Part shown: piece after piece, positions 7,941 to 15,467 of the stretch
Layout of the letters: each line of letters starts with the position of its first letter
Numbering within the stretch: position 1 is the first letter of the stretch
NCBI RefSeq assembly: GCF_003609575.1
Contig: NZ_MBTA01000023.1
Coordinates: 248,001 to 312,000 of the forward strand
Direction of reading: 5' to 3'
Origin: Pelobium manganitolerans
Lineage (GTDB): Bacteria; Bacteroidota; Bacteroidia; Sphingobacteriales; Sphingobacteriaceae
Length of the DNA: 64,000 bases
The notes under the pieces: generated by a model
What the model was told of the DNA's origin: nothing
What the model saw: the letters and a program-made list of their open reading frames with translations, nothing else
Database searches by the model: none
Made by a program: the position numbers and the translations under genes

Positions 7941-8025
7941 GGGCGGCCGGGCGGGCTTTGCATGGCTCCGCTTCGCTTCGGTGCCGGCCCAAAAGCCGGT
8001 ACTAAACCATTTCAATCCCTGCCGC
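7941..8025. repeat. GC-rich intergenic repeat, copy 1
   Basis: A GC-rich block just after aguA begins with GGGCGGCCGGGCGGGCTTT and ends CAATCCCTGCCGC. The same ends, inverted, occur at 59969-60046 with a different middle. In between is a CTCCGCTTCGCTTCGG segment and an inner inverted repeat (CCGGC..GCCGG). It looks like a REP-type dispersed element in strong contrast to the AT-rich surroundings; it may also act as the aguA transcript terminator. Confidence 0.6.
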
Positions 8026-8047
8026 AAAGCATCGCTAAAATAAAATT

Positions 8048-8227
8048 GTGAAGCCGGCCAAATATTACATTTACAGACATACCATTGCGCTTGGCTTTTT
8101 GCTGCTTTTAGGTTTGCGCTTTGGAAAAATACGGGGCGTATTAATTGTGTTGGTAGTTTATCTGGCGCTCAACATGGATTTTGTGCGGTGGCTTGTTAAC
8201 ACTTATAAAAAAAACAAAAATAGATGA
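8048..8227 (+). CDS. Small membrane protein (59 aa), hypothetical
   Basis: From GTG 8048 to TGA 8225-8227 a 59-residue frame encodes a protein with two short hydrophobic helices (around residues 12-24 and 30-45) and a basic C terminus, KKNKNR. An in-frame stop at 8036-8038 means GTG is the only reasonable start. The frame fills the gap between the GC-rich repeat and convergent csaA almost exactly, which supports it being real. No family is recognised. It could be a small inner-membrane protein; a chance open frame is possible at this length. Confidence 0.5.
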   Translation: MKPAKYYIYRHTIALGFLLLLGLRFGKIRGVLIVLVVYLALNMDFVRWLVNTYKKNKNR

Positions 8228-8231
8228 GCCT

Positions 8232-8561
8232 TTATGCGATACGGCTACCGTTTACGCCCGGTTTATCCGTTGTAAGTAAATTGACGGCGCCATCTGCCTC
8301 CAAAGCGCCAAGTATTAAACATTCGCTCATGAAATTGGCAATCTGTTTTGGCTCAAAATTTACAATGGCAACCACCTGTTTGTTCACTAAATCCTCTAGG
8401 ACATAAATTACGGTTAGTTGTGCAGATGTTTTTTTGATACCCAATTCTCCAAAATCAATCCATAATTTATAGGCGGGCTTTTTTACCTCTTTAAACACTT
8501 CTGCGCGGATAATTGTCCCTGTTCTAATATCTAAATTTTTGAAAGCTTCTATAAGGTTCAT
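8232..8561 (-). CDS. csaA: CsaA-like tRNA-binding protein
   Basis: A 109-residue single-domain protein with the EMAP-II/tRNA-binding OB fold. The pattern DIRTGTIIRAEVF, then KPAYKLWIDFGELGIKKTSAQLT, then VVAIVNFEPKQIANFMSE is that of CsaA, a small dimeric tRNA-binding protein reported to have chaperone- or export-related activity in Bacillus. It lacks any synthetase catalytic domain, and the length is typical of CsaA. It is transcribed away from the DUF2147 gene and ends 4 bases from the small membrane-protein gene in convergent orientation. Confidence 0.9.
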   Translation of the reverse strand: MNLIEAFKNLDIRTGTIIRAEVFKEVKKPAYKLWIDFGELGIKKTSAQLTVIYVLEDLVNKQVVAIVNFEPKQIANFMSECLILGALEADGAVNLLTTDKPGVNGSRIA

Positions 8562-8615
8562 GTTAGTATTTTAATATTTTGCAAGGTAATTGCTTTGGGC
8601 ATTAAAAACCATTTT

Positions 8616-9074
8616 ATGAGCCAGTTTCTCCGTTTTTGTATATGCCTGTTATGCTGTACGCAAAGTTTTGTAGCCTTTAGCTTCCAAAGTGAAGATGATA
8701 TTTTGGGCACTTGGGTTTCCGAAAAAAAGAATGTTGTAATTAATGTGTACAAAGATAAAGGCGAGTTCCGTGCAAAAATTTTATGGTTTAATGACCGTGA
8801 CGACCCCAGCCAGCCGCGTGCTACGCGCAAAGACATCCATAACCCAGATGAAAGCTTGCGCGACCGTCTCATTATCGGAATGGATGTTTTAGAAGGATTA
8901 ACGTTCAACCCCAAATCGCACCGTTGGGAAAAAGGTAAAATTTACGACCCTAGGCACGGCAAGTATTGGAGTTCGGTGGTTTATTTTAATAAGAAAAACC
9001 AAATGGAGGTAAAGGGTTATTGGAAATTTGAGTTTTTGAGTCAAACCTTGGCTTTTGACCGTTATAAGAAGTAA
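8616..9074 (+). CDS. DUF2147 domain exported protein
   Basis: From ATG 8616 (MSQFLRFCICLLCCTQ) the protein has a signal peptide of about 20 residues, followed by a DUF2147 domain that begins DDILGTWVSEKKNVVI and continues with the conserved ILWFNDRDDP and KIYDPRHGKYWS segments. It is predicted periplasmic or outer-membrane associated. The family is beta-rich, is seen with lipid- or stress-related genes, and has no established biochemical function. An upstream ATG (8595) would add seven residues before the signal peptide and is less likely. Confidence 0.85.
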   Translation: MSQFLRFCICLLCCTQSFVAFSFQSEDDILGTWVSEKKNVVINVYKDKGEFRAKILWFNDRDDPSQPRATRKDIHNPDESLRDRLIIGMDVLEGLTFNPKSHRWEKGKIYDPRHGKYWSSVVYFNKKNQMEVKGYWKFEFLSQTLAFDRYKK

Positions 9075-9133
9075 CCTATCCACGCTTTGGCATAATTAGT
9101 GGATAATTACGTCGAAACCAAATTGGAAATATC

Positions 9134-9427
9134 ATGGATAAGTTAAAGAAATTTGATTTGATGGAGAAAATAAGCCGAGAGTTGGAAGATTTAAAAAACA
9201 GCCAAACTGCGGTGATTCAAAAAATAGGGAAAATAGAAGTTGATAATATCGAGCTCAATGATAAAACGCTAGAAGATAAATTAGGTGATATGCACCAAAG
9301 CGCTTCAGAAATTTTGGATTCTATTGCAGGTATTTTAGAGAATTTTGAAGAAGTAAAAAACAAGTTTGAGGGCAAAAACAACATTGAAGGTTTACGTGCG
9401 CAAGAAGCAATCGAAAACTTAAAATAA
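9134..9427 (+). CDS. Small coiled-coil protein, hypothetical
   Basis: A 97-residue, charged, almost entirely helical protein with heptad-like spacing of Leu/Ile (ISRELEDLKNSQ, IGKIEVDNIEL, SILENFEEVKNKFEGK region). It has no signal peptide, no cysteine and no recognisable family. It has its own terminator immediately downstream, so it appears to be a single-gene unit. The ATG at 9134 follows a short AT-rich spacer. It might be a structural or partner protein, but nothing in the neighbourhood indicates its role. Confidence 0.7.
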   Translation: MDKLKKFDLMEKISRELEDLKNSQTAVIQKIGKIEVDNIELNDKTLEDKLGDMHQSASEILDSIAGILENFEEVKNKFEGKNNIEGLRAQEAIENLK

Positions 9428-9446
9428 TTTTTAAACCAAGCTTTAA

Positions 9447-9482
9447 TAAAAAAATGGCGGACTTTAAGGTCTGCCATTTTTT
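9447..9482 (+). terminator. Terminator after the coiled-coil gene
   Basis: AAAATGGC..GAC and GGTCTGCCATTTT form a stem around a short TTTAA loop, with a T run reaching 9486. It separates the plus-strand gene from the leftward toxin-antitoxin pair. Confidence 0.7.
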
Positions 9483-9498
9483 TTTGGATTAGCGCTTT

Positions 9499-9772
9499 TT
9501 ATTTGTAATGCCCATAAGCCGAAAGAATCAATACGGTAACAATATCATTTTCAATGCTGTAAACTAACCTGTGCTCTTTGGAAATGCGTCTGGGGCCAAG
9601 TTGGCATACGGTAATGTTTTAACTGCTCGGGCTTTCCGGTGCCGGTTGTAGGATGTTCAGCTATCTCATTAAGTAAAGAAACAAGCTTTTTCATTAAAGC
9701 CTTGTCTCCGGAATTTTTAATACGTTTAATATCTCTGCTAGCTTGTGGCGAAAAGCTTAAGTTGAATCTCAT
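9499..9772 (-). pseudogene. Txe/YoeB-family toxin gene, frameshifted
   Basis: The first part reads as a YoeB-type mRNA interferase: MRFNLSFSPQASRDIKRIKN and then EIAEHPTTGTGKPEQLKHY. Near 9606 the frame is lost and ends at 9551 with nonsense residues. In the +1 frame the sequence continues as GPRRISKEHRLVYSIEND and ends ILSAYGHYK at the TAA 9499-9501, which is the normal YoeB C terminus with the catalytic-region Arg and His-Tyr. A single extra base between KHY and PRRI accounts for it. The stop codon of the antitoxin overlaps its start by 4 bases. The toxin is thus probably inactive unless the shift is a sequencing error or is bypassed. Confidence 0.85.
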
Positions 9773-9996
9773 AGAGACTTTAAAAAAGTGTTGAGCTCCT
9801 CTTTAGTATTAACCACTTTAACTTTACCCTCTTTTGCTTCTTTTATAGAGGCATCAATTTTATCGTAAAACTCTTCTTCCGTTAACAGCGTATCGTCTTT
9901 TTTTTCCGTTTTAAAACTTACCTTCATCTCCTTTAAAAAGTTTTTAATCGCCGAAAGTTGACTTTCATTTTTAGGCGTTACGATGATGTTTTCCAT
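9769..9996 (-). CDS. Antitoxin of a YoeB-type module
   Basis: From ATG 9996 (MENIIVTPKNESQLSAIKNF) a 75-residue acidic protein with KTEKKDDTLLTEEEFYDKIDASIKEAKEGK, typical of small Bacteroidetes antitoxins paired with RelE/YoeB toxins: an N-terminal region that would bind DNA or dimerise and a C-terminal helix that wraps the toxin. It overlaps the downstream toxin gene by 4 bases (ATGA), so translation is coupled. An upstream in-frame start at 10062 is less likely, since the extra residues are hydrophobic and unlike the family. The antitoxin frame is intact while its toxin is broken. Confidence 0.8.
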   Translation of the reverse strand: MENIIVTPKNESQLSAIKNFLKEMKVSFKTEKKDDTLLTEEEFYDKIDASIKEAKEGKVKVVNTKEELNTFLKSL

Positions 9997-10075
9997 AATC
10001 AAGTGCTTAAACTTATTAAAGTTAGTAAAATATGCTGGTTTCAAAAAAATGAGTAAAAGCAAAGCTTTTATGCTC

Positions 10076-11911
10076 TTAAATGCTTTTTCCTTTCATGGCC
10101 TGCGAAACCGCTGTGTCCATCAAACGTTCGGCAAAAGGGCGTGTATATTCATTAAGCGCATCAACGGCAGCTAATATTTCATCTTTGCCTTCTTGGGCAA
10201 TTACTTTTTTTAATTGGCTTACTAATTCTTTAGTGTGCGCTGTTTCTTCTTCGCTCAAGAAACCTGCATTTTTTTGCATAAAGCGCTCTACCGTGTAAAC
10301 CATTTGTTCGCCTTCGGTTTTTGCTTCAACAATCATCCGTTGTGCAACATCGTCTTTGGCGTGCGTAACCGCATCTAAAAGCATTTGCTCTACCTCCTCG
10401 TCTTTTAAGCCGTAGGTAGGTTTAACATCCACCTCCTGTTTTACGCCAGAGCGCAACTCAACCGCTTGTATACGTAAAATACCATCGGCGTTAAGCAAAA
10501 AGTTAATATCTACTTTAGGTAAACCGGCGGGCATGGCAGGTATTCCGCGCAGCTCAAATTCAGCCAGTTTACGATTCTCTTTTACCAAATCGCGCTCACC
10601 TTGGTAAACCGCAATTTTCATATTGGTTTGTCCGTCAACAGAGGTGGTGTACTGCCGGCCCGCTTTGGTAGGCACTTTAGAGTTTCGCGGAATAATAGTA
10701 TCCATTAAACCGCCCATGGTTTCGATGCCCAAAGAAAGTGGTGTAACATCCAGCAATAATATATCTTTTCGGTTTCCAGAAAGTACGTCCGCTTGTAAAG
10801 CCGCACCTAATGCAACCACTTCATCCGGGTTAATCTGGTCGTTTACTTCTTTGCCAAAAAATTCCGCCACGCGCCGTTTTACCAAAGCTGTACGGGTAGA
10901 TCCGCCAACCATAATTACTTCATCAATAGCTGTAATTTCAAGTTTGGCATCGCTTAAAGCATTTTGGCACGCATTTATCGTTTCTTCAACTTTTGAAGTA
11001 ATTAACTGCTCAAAAGTGTTGCGGTCTATTGTGCAAAAAATATCGCCAATTTTCTCGTTAAACAAGCTTTGGTGCGCCAAAGCTTTCTTAGCTTCTTCGG
11101 CTTTCAAACGCAGTTCTTGCATGGGTACATTGCCTTCCAGTTTATTTTGCTGCACCCAATAGTCAACAATAGCACGGTCAAAATCATCACCGCCTAAAAA
11201 AGTGTTGCCGTTTGTAGCTAAAACCTCAAAAATGCCGTTTTGTATTTTTAGGATAGATACGTCGAAAGTTCCGCCACCTAAATCGTATACTGCAACCGTT
11301 TTCTGTTCATCCGGCGAAAGCCCAATGCCATAAGCTAAAGATGCCGCAGTAGGCTCGTTTACAATCCTTAGAACATCTAAACCGGCCAGTTTGCCCGCAT
11401 CACGTGTGGCTTGGCGCTGCGAATCGTTAAAATAAGCCGGAACAGTAATTACCGCCCGGTTTACATTTGTTTTTAAAGCGTGTTCTGCACGTGCTTTTAA
11501 CTCTTTTAAAATTACGCTAGAAAGTTCAATGGGCGAGTAAAAGCTATCGTCCACTTTAATTTTTACCAAACTTTCGTCGTTAGCATCGTCGATGATTTTG
11601 TAAGAAAAATAATTTTTATGGCTTTCTAAATCGTTGTATGAGCGCCCCAGCAAACGTTTGACCGAAAAAATGGTGTGTTGAGGATCGTTGATCAAGAAAG
11701 ATTTGGCTTCATCACCAACTACCGCTTCGCCGTCTTTAAAGTGGATAACAGATGGCACTAAAACGCCTTTTCCGGTATCGTTAATCACTTTTGGATTTCC
11801 GTCTGGAGCAATAAAAGCGACCAAAGAATTGGTGGTACCCAAATCAATCCCTACAATAATATCTTCTTTTTGTATCGAGCCTGTTGCCAGGTTTATTGAA
11901 ACTTTTGCCAT
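10076..11911 (-). CDS. hscA: Fe-S cluster assembly chaperone HscA (Hsp70 family)
   Basis: From ATG 11911 a 611-residue Hsp70-type ATPase. It has the nucleotide-binding domain with GIDLGTTNSLVAF (about 20-32), DLGGGTFDVSIL, and VGGSTRTALVK, followed by a substrate-binding domain opening LLDVTPLSLGIET and an alpha-helical lid. Length and the N-terminal extension before GIDLGTTNS match HscA rather than DnaK, including a shorter C terminus without a long disordered tail. HscA helps transfer Fe-S clusters from IscU in the cytoplasm. The partner genes hscB and iscU are not in this window. A TAACTTTG promoter box lies 19 bases upstream. Confidence 0.88.
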   Translation of the reverse strand: MAKVSINLATGSIQKEDIIVGIDLGTTNSLVAFIAPDGNPKVINDTGKGVLVPSVIHFKDGEAVVGDEAKSFLINDPQHTIFSVKRLLGRSYNDLESHKNYFSYKIIDDANDESLVKIKVDDSFYSPIELSSVILKELKARAEHALKTNVNRAVITVPAYFNDSQRQATRDAGKLAGLDVLRIVNEPTAASLAYGIGLSPDEQKTVAVYDLGGGTFDVSILKIQNGIFEVLATNGNTFLGGDDFDRAIVDYWVQQNKLEGNVPMQELRLKAEEAKKALAHQSLFNEKIGDIFCTIDRNTFEQLITSKVEETINACQNALSDAKLEITAIDEVIMVGGSTRTALVKRRVAEFFGKEVNDQINPDEVVALGAALQADVLSGNRKDILLLDVTPLSLGIETMGGLMDTIIPRNSKVPTKAGRQYTTSVDGQTNMKIAVYQGERDLVKENRKLAEFELRGIPAMPAGLPKVDINFLLNADGILRIQAVELRSGVKQEVDVKPTYGLKDEEVEQMLLDAVTHAKDDVAQRMIVEAKTEGEQMVYTVERFMQKNAGFLSEEETAHTKELVSQLKKVIAQEGKDEILAAVDALNEYTRPFAERLMDTAVSQAMKGKSI

Positions 11912-11929
11912 AATATTTGCGTGTGCCTG

Positions 11930-11937
11930 CAAAGTTA
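11930..11937 (-). promoter_or_regulatory. -7 box for hscA
   Basis: TAACTTTG on the minus strand matches the TAnnTTTG box, ending 18 bases before the ATG at 11911. No clear TTTG -33 element is present, so only the -7 part is supported. Confidence 0.45.
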
Positions 11938-11989
11938 AGATGTTTTGCGGCACGGCGTGTTAAAAAAGTGTCATGTAGGAGTGGGGTGG

Positions 11990-12045
11990 CAAGTAGGAAG
12001 TATCAAGTAGGAAGTATCGAGTAGAAAGTAGCAAGTATTAGGTAG
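11990..12045. repeat. Intergenic heptamer array (hscA-mdh spacer)
   Basis: Eight consecutive 7-bp units (CAAGTAG, GAAGTAT, CAAGTAG, GAAGTAT, CGAGTAG, AAAGTAG, CAAGTAT, TAGGTAG). The core AAGTA is kept and the other positions vary. It is located between the divergent hscA and mdh genes. The rest of the 290-base spacer holds only a small hairpin, CCAGAT (12094-12099) with ATCTGG (12110-12115). Confidence 0.75.
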
Positions 12046-12202
12046 CATGATGGCGCGGCTAGCTGAGCCGGTGCTTCTACTTTTGAATTTGCGCCAGATC
12101 CCATCTCAAATCTGGAAATCTCCATTTGCCTCCTTTAATTTTACCGCCTAATTCCTTAACTTGTGCGCTTTATTAATCAACAACATAAAATCATAATAAA
12201 TC

Positions 12203-13141
12203 ATGAAAATTACCGTAGTTGGAGCAGGAGCAGTAGGTGCAGCCTGTGCTGATAACATTGCGAGAAGAGAGTTGGCTGAAGAGCTGATTTTGTTAGACAT
12301 TAAAGAGGGTTTTGCCGAAGGTAAAGCCATTGATATGATGCAAACCGCCGCGTACATCGGTTTTGATACCAAAATTAAAGGCGTTACCAATGATTATGCA
12401 GCTACAGCTGATTCTGAAGTGGTGGTTATCACCTCTGGCTTGCCACGTAAACCGGGAATGACCCGCGAAGAGCTGATTGGTACCAACGCCGGCATCGTAA
12501 AGTCGGTAACAGAAAATATTTTAAAACACTCGCCAAACACCATTATCATCGTGGTTTCTAACCCAATGGACACCATGAACTACCTTACTTTGAAAACTTC
12601 TGGCCTGCCAAAAGAAAGGATTATTGGTATGGGCGGCGCCTTAGATTCGGCCCGTTTTAAATACTACCTGAGCCAAGAACTAAACTGCTCTCCGTCTGAT
12701 TTAAATGCGGTTGTTATCGGCGGCCATGGCGATACCACCATGATTCCTTTGATTAACCACGCTACCTGGAACAGCATTCCGGTTACGCAATTGTTGAGCA
12801 AAGAACAGCAGGATCGTGTAGTTTCTTCAACAATGGTTGGTGGCGCTACTTTAACCAAATTAATTGGTACTTCTGCTTGGTTTGCACCGGGAGCCGGAAC
12901 TACCGCAATGGTAGAGGCTATCGTGCGCGACGAGAAAAAACTGATTTCTTGTGGTGTTGCTTTGGATGGCGAGTATCAGCAAAGCGATATTTCTTTAGTT
13001 GTACCTGTAATTTTAGGCAAAAACGGATGGGAAAAAATTATGGACTTCAAACTTTCTGACGAAGAACAGGCGCAATTTAACAAGAGCGCTGATGCCGTGA
13101 GAGCCATGAATAAGGTTTTATCCGATTCTAATTTGATTTAA
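12203..13141 (+). CDS. mdh: Malate dehydrogenase
   Basis: A 312-residue NAD-dependent malate dehydrogenase of the LDH-like class, interconverting malate and oxaloacetate in the TCA cycle. The Rossmann glycine motif GAGAVGAACA is at residues 7-16 and Asp of LLDI follows at the end of strand 2. The substrate-binding loop has SGLPRKPGMTREEL with the two arginines, and the catalytic His lies in VIGGHGDTTMIP. SGLPRKPGM is the malate-type loop, not the lactate type. The gene is monocistronic, with a terminator 50 bases after the stop. Confidence 0.97.
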   Translation: MKITVVGAGAVGAACADNIARRELAEELILLDIKEGFAEGKAIDMMQTAAYIGFDTKIKGVTNDYAATADSEVVVITSGLPRKPGMTREELIGTNAGIVKSVTENILKHSPNTIIIVVSNPMDTMNYLTLKTSGLPKERIIGMGGALDSARFKYYLSQELNCSPSDLNAVVIGGHGDTTMIPLINHATWNSIPVTQLLSKEQQDRVVSSTMVGGATLTKLIGTSAWFAPGAGTTAMVEAIVRDEKKLISCGVALDGEYQQSDISLVVPVILGKNGWEKIMDFKLSDEEQAQFNKSADAVRAMNKVLSDSNLI

Positions 13142-13190
13142 GGAAAGGGTTTCAGCAAGTTACGATTGACTTTACTGAACACATAACGAG

Positions 13191-13222
13191 CAAAACTCCC
13201 GCTTTTGGGAGTTTTGTTGTTT
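13191..13222 (+). terminator. Terminator of mdh
   Basis: CAAAACTCCC (13191-13200) pairs perfectly with GGGAGTTTTG (13207-13216) around a six-base loop, followed by a T-rich tract. Confidence 0.8.
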
Positions 13223-13256
13223 TTAGACCTTCAGCTTTTAAAATTTAGCAAATCTG

Positions 13257-13721
13257 ATGACAGATATACAAACCAACAGCGCTTTACCTTTACAATTAAT
13301 TGATTTGCAAGGTGATGGTTTCCACCTATTAGTAGATATTGAGGTGTTTGGTGTACAATTTAAGGCCGTGCTGGATACCGGTGCATCTAAAACAGCTTTT
13401 GATATGGAAATTATCTCGGGTTTGGCACCTGCAGACCAGATTGTGCATATGCCCGATCATCACGCCATAGGTTTGGGCACTACAACCATGGAACGATATT
13501 TTGTGATTTGCCCCGAGCTGAAACTGGGAGATCTTATTATCCACGATTACGAGGCGCCAGTTTTTGATTTATCCGCGATAAAATATGCCTACAGCCAATT
13601 AGATTTGCCGCCCGTAATTGGCGTTTTAGGTGGCGATATCTTACAAGAATATAACGCTGTTATAGATTACGGAAGCTTAACTTTGCATTTGACGCAGAAA
13701 CTAAACGCTGATGAAAGTTGA
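13257..13721 (+). CDS. Retropepsin-like aspartic protease domain protein
   Basis: A 154-residue soluble protein with a single clan AA aspartic protease-like domain. The active-site triad is VLDTGASKTAFD at about 39-50, and a C-terminal psi-loop-like GVLGGDILQEYNAVIDY is at about 120-137. Members of this family work as dimers with one DTG each; substrates in bacteria are not known for this group. There is no signal peptide, so it should be cytoplasmic. Its last 11 bases overlap the truncated haemoglobin gene, so the two are probably translated together. Confidence 0.85.
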   Translation: MTDIQTNSALPLQLIDLQGDGFHLLVDIEVFGVQFKAVLDTGASKTAFDMEIISGLAPADQIVHMPDHHAIGLGTTTMERYFVICPELKLGDLIIHDYEAPVFDLSAIKYAYSQLDLPPVIGVLGGDILQEYNAVIDYGSLTLHLTQKLNADES

Positions 13722-14082
13722 TATTACAAATACGGACGACGTTAAGCGATTGGTAAACCAATTTTATGATAAAGTGAATGCCGACAAGGATTTATCTTTT
13801 GTTTTTAACGATGTAGCTAAAGTAAATTGGGAAGCGCACTTACCAATTATGTACCGCTTTTGGAATGCCAATCTTTTAGGTATTCCCGAGTATAAAGGTT
13901 ACGTAATTGATGCGCACTTTAGCTTAAACGAGAAAGTGAAGTTAACCCAAGCACTATTTGACCGGTGGCTAACGCTTTTTGAAGAAACAGTTGATTTTTA
14001 TTTTGACGGACCAACCGCTCAACTAGCGAAACAACGTGCACAAACTATTGCGCAGTTGATGTTTTATAAATTGAGACAATAG
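13711..14082 (+). CDS. Group III truncated haemoglobin
   Basis: A 123-residue 2-on-2 globin of group III. Family features are LVNQFYDKVNADKDLSFVF, then WEAHLPIMYRFWNANLLG, then YKGYVIDAHFSL with the proximal heme-binding His, and the C-terminal RWLTLFEETVDFYFDGP. Such proteins bind O2 or NO in the cytoplasm; a precise role for group III members is unsettled. It overlaps the upstream aspartic protease-like gene by 11 bases, so the two form a small operon. Confidence 0.92.
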   Translation: MKVDITNTDDVKRLVNQFYDKVNADKDLSFVFNDVAKVNWEAHLPIMYRFWNANLLGIPEYKGYVIDAHFSLNEKVKLTQALFDRWLTLFEETVDFYFDGPTAQLAKQRAQTIAQLMFYKLRQ

Positions 14083-14113
14083 TGTTTCAATGAGATTAGA
14101 TTAAAAATTATAT

Positions 14114-14145
14114 TTTGTAGTATATACTAATAATGTATACTTTTG
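14114..14145 (+). promoter_or_regulatory. Promoter and likely operator of the mazEF-type pair
   Basis: TTTG (14114-14117), 20 bases, then TACTTTTG (14138-14145), matching the Bacteroidetes consensus. Between them is the perfect palindrome AGTATATACT (14119-14128), a good candidate for autorepression by the antitoxin. The ATG at 14150 is only four bases after the -7 box, implying an mRNA with little or no leader. Confidence 0.6.
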
Positions 14146-14149
14146 CAGT

Positions 14150-14380
14150 ATGAAAACATTATCATTGAAGCTAGAAGAAGAGATTTTTAATGAAGCCGAA
14201 GAGATAACCGGAAAACTCAAGTTGGCAAGAAATCGTTACATTAATGAAGCGGTCAATATTTATAATAGAGTGAATAAAAGACGTTTGTTAAAAAAGCAAC
14301 TGTCCAAAGAAGCAAAGTTGACTGCTAAAGACTCTATGGAAGTACTTCATGAATTTGAGCAATTAATGGATGAAAATTGA
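14150..14380 (+). CDS. Antitoxin of a MazF/PemK-type module
   Basis: A 76-residue protein, MKTLSLKLEEEIFNEAEEIT, with a ribbon-helix-helix-like start (alternating residues in KTLSLKLEE followed by two helices, RNRYINEAVNIYNRVN) and a charged C-terminal helix. It should dimerise, bind the palindrome in its own promoter, and neutralise the toxin encoded just downstream, whose start it overlaps by 11 bases. The order antitoxin-then-toxin and the size fit type II modules. Confidence 0.85.
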   Translation: MKTLSLKLEEEIFNEAEEITGKLKLARNRYINEAVNIYNRVNKRRLLKKQLSKEAKLTAKDSMEVLHEFEQLMDEN

Positions 14381-14708
14381 ACAGTACGATATTTGGCTTG
14401 CAAATCTTAATCCACAACGTGGTACAGAACCGGGCAAAACTCGTCCTGTAGTTGTGATACAAACTAATTTATTGAACGGAGAACTTCCATCAACTATAAT
14501 TTGCCCTATTACAACAAACGTTCAAAAAAATATGGATGTTTTGAGGATTCATTTGAATAAGAAACAGCTGAATGATCTTAGTGATGTCTTAGTTGATCAA
14601 ATTCGCGCGGTTGATAATAAGCGTTTAATTAGCCGGCTTGGAGAGCTTTCTAAAGAACAGCAGAAAAAGCTGAAAGAAAACATCAAAATTGTGTTAGATC
14701 TTGAGTGA
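14370..14708 (+). CDS. MazF/PemK-family mRNA interferase toxin
   Basis: A 112-residue toxin of the PemK/MazF (CcdB-like fold) family: YDIWLANLNPQRGTEPGKTRPVVVIQ at the N terminus with the conserved RG..P.KTRP loop, TIICPITTN in the middle, and VLVDQIRAVDNKRLISRLGEL towards the end, where the family's catalytic Thr/Arg environment lies. It would cut mRNA at specific short sequences when freed from its antitoxin. The frame is complete, and a strong shared terminator follows. Confidence 0.93.
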   Translation: MKIEQYDIWLANLNPQRGTEPGKTRPVVVIQTNLLNGELPSTIICPITTNVQKNMDVLRIHLNKKQLNDLSDVLVDQIRAVDNKRLISRLGELSKEQQKKLKENIKIVLDLE

Positions 14709-14724
14709 TGTTACTAATAACTTT

Positions 14725-14761
14725 AAAGCACAAAACCGGAGCTTGTCCGGTTTTGTGCTTT
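14725..14761. terminator. Bidirectional terminator between mazF and the LOG gene
   Basis: A perfect 16-bp stem (AAAGCACAAAACCGGA and its complement) around a five-base loop GCTTG, with A/T ends usable in both directions. Its right arm overlaps the stop codon of the convergent LOG gene (14760-14762). Confidence 0.85.
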
Positions 14762-15467
14762 AAAAATTAGGTTTAAGTACGTATTTCTCGTAAAACCTAA
14801 AAATATGTTCGGCCGCTTCTTCGGCGGTATCCACCACACGGTATAAATTCAAATCTTCCGGATTGATGTTTTGCGCTTCCAACATCGTATTTTTAACCCA
14901 ATCCAATAAGCCGCTCCAATAAGATTTTCCAACCAAAATAATAGGGAAGCGTGCCACCTTACCGGTTTGTATTAAAGTCATTGCTTCAAAAAGCTCATCC
15001 ATGGTGCCAAAGCCGCCGGGCAATACAATATAACCTTGCGAGTACTTCATAAACATCATTTTACGGATGAAAAAATAGTCAAACTCCAGTAATTTGTCGC
15101 GGTCTATATAACGGTTATGGAACTGCTCAAAAGGTAAATCAATGTTTAAGCCAACAGATTTGCCCCCGTTTTCATAAGCGCCTTTGTTACCTGCTTCCAT
15201 AATTCCAGGGCCGCCTCCGGTAATTACACCGTAACCCCGCTCGGTAAGTAAGCGTCCAATTTCTACCGCTACCCCGTAATATTTATGGTCGTTTTTGGTA
15301 CGTGCCGAACCGAAGATGGAAACGCAGGGGCCTATTTTTGCCAGCTTTTCAAATCCTTCAACAAACTCGGCCATAATTTTAAACACCTGCCAAGAGTCGG
15401 TTACTTTAATCTCTTGCCAAGTTTTGTTTTCAAATGCACTTCTAATTTTATCGTCACTTGCCGTCAT
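14760..15467 (-). CDS. LOG family protein (nucleoside 5'-monophosphate phosphoribohydrolase-like)
   Basis: A 235-residue Rossmann-fold protein of the lysine-decarboxylase-like LOG family (TIGR00730). The signature PGGFGTMDELFEAMTLIQTGK is present at about 150-170, with the preceding ITGGGPGIMEAGNKGAYENGG. Members hydrolyse nucleotide 5'-monophosphates to free the base and ribose 5-phosphate; some bacterial members act on AMP or PPC-type nucleotides (PpnN). It overlaps the upstream symporter gene by 14 bases, so the two form one transcription unit. Confidence 0.93.
   Translation of the reverse strand: MTASDDKIRSAFENKTWQEIKVTDSWQVFKIMAEFVEGFEKLAKIGPCVSIFGSARTKNDHKYYGVAVEIGRLLTERGYGVITGGGPGIMEAGNKGAYENGGKSVGLNIDLPFEQFHNRYIDRDKLLEFDYFFIRKMMFMKYSQGYIVLPGGFGTMDELFEAMTLIQTGKVARFPIILVGKSYWSGLLDWVKNTMLEAQNINPEDLNLYRVVDTAEEAAEHIFRFYEKYVLKPNF

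Noticed and set aside
10623-11162. Plus-strand open frame of 179 codons opposite hscA
   Set aside because: Shadow of the well-conserved Hsp70 reading frame; no recognisable protein pattern.
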